NCBI GenBank assembly: GCA_016213895.1
Contig: JACQZJ010000150.1
Coordinates: forward strand, 1 to 40,842
Direction: 5' to 3'
Source: Planctomycetota bacterium
GTDB lineage: Bacteria; Planctomycetota; B15-G4; JADJEK01
Length of the DNA stretch: 40,842 bases
The notes below the pieces were generated by a model, which had not been told where the DNA came from, ran no database searches, and was given only the letters and a program-made list of their open reading frames with translations. Below, piece after piece: positions 1-7,700 of the stretch (position 1 is the first letter of the stretch; each line of letters starts with the position of its first letter). The position numbers were made by a program, and so were the translations under genes.

Positions 1-120
1 CCGGAGCAGAACGGCTCACGGCTTCCTCACGCGGCGGTTCCCCGAAACAGACCAGCGCCCCAAGAAGGAGGTCTACGCATCCCCAGACTTTCCTCTTGAC
101 AGGGCCGGCCTCCCCATAGA

Positions 121-308
121 AGCGGAGCAGCGTTTCCCCGGCGAAGGGAGCGGCCGCGACGACGTTCCACCTCACCCGGCGTACCTTTGCCGCGCTGGAC
201 CGGTTTCTTCGCCTAAACCTTGACGAGCCGGCTGACGATCCTCGCGCGCACGATGCACCGGGAGTCGCGCATCCGCTCCCGAGAGCCGGGGAAACGGCTG
301 CGATCGCT
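121..308. repeat. 188-bp inverted-repeat (MITE-like) element, copy A
   Basis: Bases 121-308 match 32632-32819 in the opposite orientation, with exactly the same length. The ends are imperfect inverted repeats beginning AGC and containing CGTTTCCCCGG (131-141) and its complement CCGGGGAAACG (286-296); these inner arms are 166 bp apart end to end in both copies. Identity by eye is roughly three quarters, with one compensating 1-nt indel. A C-rich tract follows at 320-340 (G-rich on the minus strand, four runs of three or four G), next to the stop of the last Rnf-operon gene; the other copy has a similar tract. Conceptual translations of both copies share short strings such as PGVA and RFPGEG, so it may derive from an old coding fragment. 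Bases 1-120 hold no gene I can support, only an unrecognised open frame (2-223) running into the element. I saw no target duplication or transposase. Confidence 0.6.
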
Positions 309-342
309 CCACGCACTGTCCCTCCCATCCCCTCCCCTCCGC

Positions 343-519
343 CTACACCGTCGCGTCGTTCGATTCAGGCGGCGGCGCGGAGGCCTGGCATTCGGCGCAG
401 TCGCCGGCATTCCGGGCGTGGCACTTCTCGCAGCCCGTGGAGCGGCAGTTCATGCGCTGGGCGATGGCGAAGACCACGAAGAGGAGCGCGACGCCGAGGA
501 TTGCCATGATCTCGTTCAT
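343..519 (-). CDS. Small Cys-rich membrane protein ending the Rnf operon
   Basis: A 58-aa protein whose ATG overlaps the rnfA stop as ATGA, so it is almost certainly translated by coupling as the last gene of the operon. Residues 4-21 form one hydrophobic helix. Basic residues (R22, R26, K32, R36) follow the helix, so by the positive-inside rule the C-terminus should be cytoplasmic. The tail has five cysteines: C25, C30, C33, C41, C44 (C-x4-C-x2-C-x7-C-x2-C). The layout (one N-terminal helix plus a short Cys cluster) is that of NqrM, which is needed to mature the Na+-NQR iron centre, and of FeoB-associated Cys-rich proteins; RnfA/RnfE are homologous to NqrD/NqrE. I infer a role in inserting the RnfA-RnfE iron-sulfur cluster, without sequence-level proof. 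C30-x2-C33-H34 is also a heme c motif but probably lies on the wrong side of the membrane. The stop is TAG at 343-345. Confidence 0.75.
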   Translation of the reverse strand: MNEIMAILGVALLFVVFAIAQRMNCRSTGCEKCHARNAGDCAECQASAPPPESNDATV

Positions 520-1094
520 GACTGGCTCCCGAGTCCGGCGAAGCCCCCGAAGGCCAGTGAGAGCGAAGCGGCGATGAGGAGAGTGAGCGCCGTGCCCTTG
601 CACACGGCGGGTACGGTCGAGAGCTCGGTCTTCTCGCGGATCGACGCCATGAGGACCAGGGCCAGCGTGAGCCCGAGGCCGGCGCCGAGGGCGAAGAAGA
701 GGCCCTGCAGCAGGCCGTACTCGCGGTTCGTTTGGAAGATGGCCAGGCCGAGGACGGCGCAGTTGGTGGTGATGAGCGGCAGGTAGATCCCGAGCTGGCG
801 GAAGAGGGTGGGGCTGAGCTTCTTGATCGCCATCTCGGTGATCTGCACCAGCGACGCGATCACGACGATGAATGAGATGAGGCGCAGGAAGGGCACTGCC
901 GCGAGGATGTACGTGTTGAGGAACCACGCGCAGAGCGACGTGAGCGTGAGCACGAAGATGTTGGCCACGCCCATGCGCAGGGCGGTCTCGATCCGGGAGG
1001 AGACCCCGAGGAAGGGGCAGATGCCGAGGAACATGGACAACGTGAAGTTGTTCACGACCATCGCGGAGATGAAGATCCAGATCAGGTTTCCCAT
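516..1094 (-). CDS. rnfA: Rnf complex subunit A (integral membrane)
   Basis: A 192-aa hydrophobic protein with about six membrane helices, the usual RnfA/NqrE length. It begins MGNLIWIFISAMVVNNF, the family N-terminus. RnfA and RnfE form an inverted pseudosymmetric pair that holds an iron-sulfur cluster within the membrane; the expected ligands are visible as C26 (LGICPFLGV) and C112 (TTNCAVLG). Its ATG shares one base with the rnfE stop (TAATG), and its own stop overlaps the next small gene as ATGA. The start was chosen by this coupling and by family length; the open frame extends upstream but reads as out-of-frame rnfE sequence. Confidence 0.95.
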   Translation of the reverse strand: MGNLIWIFISAMVVNNFTLSMFLGICPFLGVSSRIETALRMGVANIFVLTLTSLCAWFLNTYILAAVPFLRLISFIVVIASLVQITEMAIKKLSPTLFRQLGIYLPLITTNCAVLGLAIFQTNREYGLLQGLFFALGAGLGLTLALVLMASIREKTELSTVPAVCKGTALTLLIAASLSLAFGGFAGLGSQS

Positions 1095-1744
1095 TACGCG
1101 ACCCTCCTGGCTGCGGCGCCTGCGTCCGCGCCCGCGGCGCGCAGCGCCGCGCGCTGCTCCCGCCAACTCACGAAGAGCAGGAGGAACCCGAGCGTGAGGA
1201 AGCCGCCCGGCGGCAGCACGAAGATGACCCAGGGTTCGAACCCGGGTCCGAACAGGCTGAAGCCTAGGAACGTGCCGCTGCCCAGGACCTCACGCACCGA
1301 CCCCATGATGAGCAGCGTGACCATGAAGCCGATGCCGTTGCCGCAGGCGTCGAGGAGCGCCCGGCCCACCGGCCGCTTGAAGGCGAAGGCCTCGGCACGG
1401 CCGAGAATGATGCAGTTCACCACGATGAGCGCGATGAAGGCCCCGAGCGCCTTGTGGATCGTGGGCACCAGCGCTTCCAGGCACATGTCCGCCACGGTGA
1501 CGAAGGTCGCGATGATGAGCATGAAGGCGGAGATGCGCACCTCGTTGGGGATGACCTTCCTGCTCAGCGAGACGAGCACGCTCGAACAGCAAAGCACGGC
1601 GAAGGTCGCGATGCCCATGGCCAGGCTGTTGGCCACGGTGTTGGTGACCGCGAGCGTCGGGCAGAGCCCGAGCACCTGTATCAGGACCGGGTTCTCCTTC
1701 CAGATCCCCGCCAGGAGATCCTGACTCGGCGTGGTCTGCTTCAC
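1094..1744 (-). CDS. rnfE: Rnf complex subunit E (integral membrane)
   Basis: A 216-aa membrane protein of the RnfE/NqrD family with six predicted helices. Cluster-ligand cysteines matching those of RnfA are present: C28 (GLCPTLAVTN) and C111 (VVNCIILGRAEAF). It starts with GTG at 1744-1742, overlapping the rnfG stop as GTGA, and ends one base into rnfA. The C-terminus after the last helix is Ala/Arg-rich (ALRAAGADAGAAARR) and shows no conserved feature. It moves electrons across the membrane between cytoplasmic RnfC/RnfB and the flavins of RnfG/RnfD. Confidence 0.95.
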   Translation of the reverse strand: MKQTTPSQDLLAGIWKENPVLIQVLGLCPTLAVTNTVANSLAMGIATFAVLCCSSVLVSLSRKVIPNEVRISAFMLIIATFVTVADMCLEALVPTIHKALGAFIALIVVNCIILGRAEAFAFKRPVGRALLDACGNGIGFMVTLLIMGSVREVLGSGTFLGFSLFGPGFEPWVIFVLPPGGFLTLGFLLLFVSWREQRAALRAAGADAGAAARRVA

Positions 1745-2427
1745 GGGCCGGTCTCCACTCCGTAGGCCTCGAGCAGCGGTCTCATCTTCTCGAGCTTGTT
1801 GTTGATGATGCGGATCACGGTCTTGGACGAGATCGTGGCTCCCGTGATCATGTCGATCTCCTCGGCCTTGCCGCTGCCGTCGCCGGCCTTCACGCCGACG
1901 ATGGGCGCCGCCGCTCCCTTGAACTGCGAGATGAACGGCGCGCTCTTCTCGATCTTGTCGCCCAGCCCCGGCGTTTCCTTGCTCTCCAGCACCTTCATGC
2001 CCAGGAGCGTGCGGCCTTCTGCGTCGCAGCCGAAGATGAGGCGCACCGTGTCCTGGAAGCCGGGCTCTCCGGACACCATGGCGAAACCGACAGGGCGGGA
2101 GGCCGCGTCCAAGCCGAGGAAGACGCGCTCCAGGCCCTTGGCGTCGACTCCGGCCGGAGCCTCGGCGACGAGCTTGCCGCCGTGGACGAAGAGCGCGACG
2201 AAGCGCTGCGGAGCGTTGAGGACCTCCCGCACGGCGCGCTCGATGGCCGCCTCTTTGTTCTGCTGGATGGCGGGCAGAGTGGCCTGGAAGGCCAGGACGA
2301 GCAGGAGGCCGCAGACCAGCCCGCCCACCGCGAGAGTCAGGACGAGCCGCAGGGAGGAGACCTCGGGCGGCGCGGGCGCGGTCGGGACGCTCTGTTCAGC
2401 CGGTGGGGAGAGGGCGGCTTCCGTCAT
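1741..2427 (-). CDS. rnfG: Rnf complex subunit G (covalent FMN protein)
   Basis: A 228-aa protein of the RnfG/NqrC family. It has a Pro/Ala-rich N-terminal tail of about 24 residues, one membrane helix (about 27-49), and a periplasmic FMN-binding domain. The flavinylation motif D-x2-T-G-A-T is seen as DMITGATISS, making T198 the expected site of phosphoester-linked FMN. The motif ETPGLGDKIE typical of the family is also present. Start ATG 2427-2425 overlaps the rnfD stop as ATGA; the stop overlaps rnfE as GTGA. Flavinylation needs an ApbE transferase, which is not in this window. Confidence 0.95.
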   Translation of the reverse strand: MTEAALSPPAEQSVPTAPAPPEVSSLRLVLTLAVGGLVCGLLLVLAFQATLPAIQQNKEAAIERAVREVLNAPQRFVALFVHGGKLVAEAPAGVDAKGLERVFLGLDAASRPVGFAMVSGEPGFQDTVRLIFGCDAEGRTLLGMKVLESKETPGLGDKIEKSAPFISQFKGAAAPIVGVKAGDGSGKAEEIDMITGATISSKTVIRIINNKLEKMRPLLEAYGVETGP

Positions 2428-3464
2428 GACAGCACCTTCACCCGGCTCCTGCCGAAGACCCTGGGCTGGGTGGCGCGCTCGATGAACGGCACCACGCCGT
2501 TCATCAGCAGGATGGCGTACATCACTCCCTCGGGCAGGCCGCCCCACATGCGAATCGCCACCACCAGGACGCCGATGCCGCCGCCGAAGAGCCAAGAGCC
2601 CAGGCTGGTGGTGGGGGAGGTCACCATGTCCGTGGCCATGTACACCGCGCCGAGCATGAGCCCGCCGGAGAAGAGCATGAAGAGCGGGTCCGGATAGCGC
2701 GCGGCGTTCGTCAGATGCAGGATGCCGGAGAACACGGCGACCGTGAGGAAGATGCTCGCCGGGATGCGCCAGTTGAGGAAGCCGCGGTACGCGAGATAGG
2801 CGCCGCACAGCAGGATCACCAGGGCGCAGGTTTCGCCGAGCGATCCGCTCGTGGATCCGAGCATCAGGTCAGAGAAACCCGAGCCGGTCTTCTCGAACTT
2901 CATCAGGCCGAGCGGCGTGGCGCCCGTGGCGACGTCCGGCAGCGTAATGCCTTGAGCGGCCAGGGCCGCGCGCTCCGCGGCCTCGCTCATGAACGGCCAG
3001 GCGAGGTTGTCGCCGCGCAGGTTCCACCAGTTGCCGCCGGTCACGGGCCAGGTCGTGAGGGTGACCGGAAAGGCCGCCTGCAGGAAGGCGCGGCCGAGCA
3101 GCGCCGGGTTGAAGGGGTTCTGGCCCAGCCCGCCGAAGATCAGCTTGCCGATGGCGATGCCGAAGGCGCCGCCGATGAAAGCCATCCAGATGGGCAGGCC
3201 GGGCGGCAGGGTCAGGCCGAGCAGCAGGCCGGTGATCACCGCCGAGCCGTCGCCGAGCGAGCCCTTGTTCCCGAGCAGGCGCTCGGGCAGCAGGGCGCCG
3301 GCGGTGGCGGCGAGGATCACCAGGAGCGCGCTCGGGCCGAAGTACCAGAGGGCAGCCGCCACGACCGGCAGCAGGCTCAAGACCACGTTCCACATGATCT
3401 GCCGCGTGCTGTCCGGCCCCTTCAAGTGGGGCGAAGCAGTCACCAGCAGCTTCTCATCGCTCAT
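2424..3464 (-). CDS. rnfD: Rnf complex subunit D (integral membrane, covalent FMN)
   Basis: A 346-aa polytopic membrane protein of the RnfD/NqrB family with about nine hydrophobic segments. Recognisable family strings are GLGQNPFNPALLGRAF (residues 112-127) and the flavinylation motif VATGATPLG, with T183 the predicted FMN-bearing residue. It belongs to the ion-translocating membrane core. ATG at 3464-3462 overlaps the rnfC stop (ATGA). The open frame continues further upstream, but that extension is a shadow of rnfC and was not used. Confidence 0.95.
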   Translation of the reverse strand: MSDEKLLVTASPHLKGPDSTRQIMWNVVLSLLPVVAAALWYFGPSALLVILAATAGALLPERLLGNKGSLGDGSAVITGLLLGLTLPPGLPIWMAFIGGAFGIAIGKLIFGGLGQNPFNPALLGRAFLQAAFPVTLTTWPVTGGNWWNLRGDNLAWPFMSEAAERAALAAQGITLPDVATGATPLGLMKFEKTGSGFSDLMLGSTSGSLGETCALVILLCGAYLAYRGFLNWRIPASIFLTVAVFSGILHLTNAARYPDPLFMLFSGGLMLGAVYMATDMVTSPTTSLGSWLFGGGIGVLVVAIRMWGGLPEGVMYAILLMNGVVPFIERATQPRVFGRSRVKVLS

Positions 3465-4792
3465 GAGCGCGCCGCCTTGATCTTCGTGAGCGCCGCTTTG
3501 GAGACCTGGAACATCTGGCTCAGCGGGATGTTCGAGGGACAGACGTATGAGCAGCAGCCGCAGAGCATGCACGTGGCGAGGTCGTGCTCCTCCATCTGCT
3601 CGTGGCGGCCGGCGCGCGCCAGGGCGCCGAGGAGCTGCGGATTGAGGAACACCGGGCACGCGTCCAGGCAGTGGCCGCAGCGGATGCACGGCAGGATCTC
3701 GACGGACCTGCTGTGCCGGTCGTCGAGCACCACGACGCCGGTCGTGCCCTTGCACACCGGCACGTTCAGGTCGCTCACCGCCGCGCCCATCATCGGCCCG
3801 CCGAGCACGATCTTGCGCGCGCCGGGCGTGAGCCCGCCGCAGGCGTCGAGCAGGTCGCGGAGCTTGGTGCCCACCGGCACGAGCAGGTTGCCCGGTCGCC
3901 GCACGCCGTCTCCGGTGACGGTGACGATGCGCTCGAGCAGAGGCAGCCCGGTCTCGAAGGCCTCGGCGATCGTGGCCACCGAGCCGACGTTCTGCACCAC
4001 CGCGCCGACGTGCACCGGCAGCTTGCCCGGCGGCACCTCCCGATCGATCAGCGCCTTGATGAGCATCTTCTCCGCGCCCTGCGGATAGCGCACGCGCAGC
4101 GGCATGACCAGGACGTCGAGATCGTCCGGAAGCGTGCGCTGGATCGCGCGGATGGCCTCCGGCTTGTTCTTCTCGATGCCCACCAGGCAGTGCCGCGCGC
4201 CCAGGCACTTCATCATGATGCGGATGCCGAGCTGGACCCTCTCCGGGTACTCGACCATGGTGCGGTCGTCGGTGGTGAGGTACGGCTCGCACTCGCAGCC
4301 GTTGACCAGCAGGTAGTCGACGTGCTCGCCCTCGGGAGGCACGAGCTTGACGTGCGTGGGGAAGGCCGCCCCACCCAGGCCGACGACGCCCGCCTCGCGC
4401 ACCGCCGCGACGAGCTGCTCCTTCGAGAGCCCGCGCCAGTCAGGGATGACCCGGGCGCGCGTCTCGTGCAGCGAGTAGCGCTCGACGGCGATGCGGATGG
4501 CGGGCGCCAGCGACCCGTCCGGATGGGGCCAGAGCCCGATGGCGGAGATGATGCCGCTGGCCGATGCGTGCAGGGGCACGGAGACCCAGCCGTCCGCCTC
4601 CGCCACCTTGTCGCCCCGCATGACGCGGTCGCCCACGCGCACGATGGGGCGGGCCGGCTTGCCGGTGTGCTGGCGCAGCGGCAGGACCAGTTCGTCCGGG
4701 TAGGGCAGCCGCCGGAGCTGTCTGCCCGCCGTGAGCTCCTTCAGCTCGGGCGGGTGGACGCCGTGCCGGAAGTTGAGCGGAATCGTAGGCAT
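3461..4792 (-). CDS. rnfC: Rnf complex subunit C (NADH/ferredoxin-side Fe-S flavoprotein)
   Basis: A 443-aa peripheral subunit. Order of parts: N-terminal barrel-sandwich domain with FRHGVHPPELKELT, the nucleotide/FMN-binding domain with GVVGLGGAAFPTHVKL (about 135-150), an SLBB region (VTVTGDGVRRPGNLLVPVG), and two [4Fe-4S] motifs, C369/C372/C375 plus C379 and C408/C411/C414 plus C418. It lacks the long Ala/Lys-rich C-terminal extension of some gammaproteobacterial RnfC proteins. RnfC is the NAD(H) site of the complex. It starts with ATG 4 nt after the stop of the giant pyruvate:ferredoxin oxidoreductase gene, so the two are co-translated. Confidence 0.95.
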   Translation of the reverse strand: MPTIPLNFRHGVHPPELKELTAGRQLRRLPYPDELVLPLRQHTGKPARPIVRVGDRVMRGDKVAEADGWVSVPLHASASGIISAIGLWPHPDGSLAPAIRIAVERYSLHETRARVIPDWRGLSKEQLVAAVREAGVVGLGGAAFPTHVKLVPPEGEHVDYLLVNGCECEPYLTTDDRTMVEYPERVQLGIRIMMKCLGARHCLVGIEKNKPEAIRAIQRTLPDDLDVLVMPLRVRYPQGAEKMLIKALIDREVPPGKLPVHVGAVVQNVGSVATIAEAFETGLPLLERIVTVTGDGVRRPGNLLVPVGTKLRDLLDACGGLTPGARKIVLGGPMMGAAVSDLNVPVCKGTTGVVVLDDRHSRSVEILPCIRCGHCLDACPVFLNPQLLGALARAGRHEQMEEHDLATCMLCGCCSYVCPSNIPLSQMFQVSKAALTKIKAARS

Positions 4793-4796
4793 CGGC

Positions 4797-7700
4797 TCAC
4801 TTGTTGAACGGTTCGGCGCGCTTGATCAGCTCGTCGAGGTTCTTCTCCTTGGGGTTCTGCGGCGAGCCCGGGTGGATGATCCCGACCGGGCAGCGCTCGG
4901 CGGCCATCACCAGGTGCTTGAAGGGGCCTCCCTTCGCGTCCTTGACGTAGGCCTGCTTCTTGTCGTTGTAGGCGAAGATCTTCTTGTTCAGGTTGGTGCA
5001 CTCGTTGCAGGTGGTGCAGCGCGCCGACTCGATGTACGGCTCCATCACCAGCCGCTCTTCGGCCGCGGGCGCCGCGGCCGAGGCAGGCTGCGCGGCCGCG
5101 GCTGGCGCCGGCTCGGCCACGGCAATCGCCGCGGTGGACGGAGCGGCCGCCGCGGCCGCCCTGCCCTGCGCTCCCACCGGGATCGGATCGACGCCCATGA
5201 TCTCCATGGCCTGGGCCGTGCTCAGGAGCTCGGCCACGGTGCGCGAACCGTCCGCGCGCAGCAGGCCCTCCGCCATGCGGCGCGCCACCAGGCTCGGGTA
5301 AGAGGCCTTGAGGTCGGTCAGCTTGCCCTCGTACTCGCGGCGCAGCGCCTCCATCTTCGCGTCGAACTCCTGGCCGAGCGCGTCGGACACGCGGTCCTTG
5401 ACCGTGTCGGTGACGAGCACGCCGGCGAGCTGGCGCAGCTGCGACCAGTAGAGCAGCCGGTCCTCGGCCAGGCGCACGATGTCGGCGGATGCGGCGAAGC
5501 GCGCCAGCTTGCGCTGCGCGTCGATGGTGTAGATGAACGGCGTCTTGCCCTCCCGGTCGCCAGCCGCCAGGTCGAGGTACTCGTGGAACGGCACGAGCTC
5601 CTCGCCGGCGTCGGCCTTGACCGGGGTGAAGTGCTTCTTGAAGCGCGCCTCGGTGCACGCCCAGTCGGCGACCGTGAGCGGCAGGGTGAGCGACTGCCCC
5701 TTGCCGTCGTCGCCGGCGAACTTCAGCTCGTAGGTCGGCCAGCGCTCCTCGAGGTCGGGGTTGCCGTCCAGGTTCACACAGTCGGCGATGGACGCGCCCT
5801 TCTCCGGGTCATAGACGAAGAACGGGTAGGCGCGGCTCTCGAGCGAGAGGCGCGCCGCGCGGAACGCGGAGTCGTCGCCGATGCCGTGTTCCGGCGCGCA
5901 CGGGCAGTGCAGCAGGAAGAGCGCCGGACGGCGCTCCTGCAGCCCTCTGAGCACGCCGCCCAGCAAGTGGGAGGGCGACGCCTGCGAGGACTGCAGCACG
6001 TAGGTGTTGCGGTGCGCGAACGCGACCAGCGCCAGCTCCTTGCGCGTCTCCTCCTTGCCGCGCTGGCCCTTGCCGAAGGCCGCCATGTCGGAGATCTGGC
6101 TGGTGAAGCCGCTGGTGCACGCCTGCCCGCCGGTGTTCGAGTAGACCTGCGTGTCGAGCACGACCACGCGGATCGGCTTGCCCGAGGCCATCATGCGCGA
6201 CAGGTTCTGGAAGCCGATGTCGAACATGGCGCCGTCGCCGCCGACCGCGATCAGCGGCGGGCACAGGTCGAACTCCTCGGCGGAGAAGTCGAGCCAGGTG
6301 AGCTTCTGGAAGGCCGGCTCGTGCGCGGCGGCGTCGTACTCGCCGGCCAGCTCCAGCTCGGCGCGGCGCACGGCGATGAAGCCGTCGCCCATCTTGCGCA
6401 TGTGCCCCTCGAAGATGCCGATGGCGACCGACGGGGAGTCCTGGAAGAGCTGGTTGACCCAGGGGACCGGGTAGGGGTTGAAGGGGTAGGTGCTGGCCCA
6501 GACCGAGGAGCAGCCGGTCGAGTTGGCGATGCCGCAGAGCGCGCGGCCCTTGCCGCTCGGGCCCTTGGTGTAGCGCCAGAGCAGGTCCTTGAGGTCGCGC
6601 AGCACGCGGTTGATGCGCTCGATGGCCGCCGCCTTGTCGCCGGCAACCTTCACGTCGACCTTGCCCGCGCCGCCGCTGACCTTCTCCAGGTCGGCGCCGG
6701 CAGCGAGCAGCGTGCGCGCCTTCTCGTCGAGCTTGGCGATGAGGTCCTGCAGGCGCTGGATGTGCTTGTCGACGCGCGGCTGCATCAGGGCGTTGACCGC
6801 GCCCAGCACGAGATGCAGCACCGTCTTCTCTGCGCAGCCCATGCACGCGCCGTCGCCGCCGACCATGCCGCGGTAGGCGTTCTTCTTGAGGAGCATGGAG
6901 GGCAGGATGCCGATGCCCTGCTCGTAGCTGGAGATGTTGATGTAGCGGTCGTCGGTGTCCGGGAGCTGCTTCCAGAGCCGCCAGTTGCGCCGCAGGGTCT
7001 CGACCGTTTCCGGCTCCTGCTTGATCGTCCTCAGGGCGCCGTCCGGGCAGACGTCCACGCACAGCATGCAGCCCTTGCACGTGTCCGGATTGACCGTGAT
7101 CGAGAGCAGCGCGCCGCTGCCCTTCTCCTTGCCCTCGGGCACGTCGAAGAAGGGCGCCGTCTTGGCCAGCGGGAAGTCGGTGAGCGCGGTGCGCACCGGC
7201 AGAAACTGCCGGTCGAGGACCTCGCGCTGCTCCGGCGACGGAGCCGCCTTCTCGAGCACGTTCTTGTAGGCGAGCGACAGGACCTCGGTGAACTTGGCGA
7301 ACGGGCCGCCGCTGACGATGCGCTGCGCTTCGCGGGCGAGCGGCTTGACGAGCTGGCGCAGGCGGTCGAATGGCGTGCCGCCCTCGACGGAGCGGATCGC
7401 CGCCTCGAGGAGCTGGTCGATGGGGGTGACCAGGCCGGGGATGGCGCTGTCCGGGCACTGGCTCCAGCACTGGCCGCAGCCGGTGCACCTCTCGGCGATG
7501 AACTGCGGCACCTCGAAGCGCACGTCCGTCATGTCGCGCGTGACCGTGGTCACCGCGGGAATGGCGGAGATGGCGACGAACGGATCGGCGAGCGGATCGG
7601 AGCCGCTCTTGTAGACGTTGGTGATCTGCTCCCAGAAGCGGCCCTGGTCGCCGATGCCCGGGCGCACGTCCTTGACGTTCAGCTCGTCCGGGATGACGCG

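Noticed and set aside
2-223. Open frame entering from the left edge, ending TGA at 221-223
   Set aside because: No recognisable protein; it runs into the 188-bp repeat, and its similarity to the other repeat copy explains the open frame.
343-519. Heme c binding by the CEKCH motif of the small protein
   Set aside because: Positive charges after the helix place the motif in the cytoplasm, where c-type heme is not attached; the extra cysteines fit metal or Fe-S handling better.
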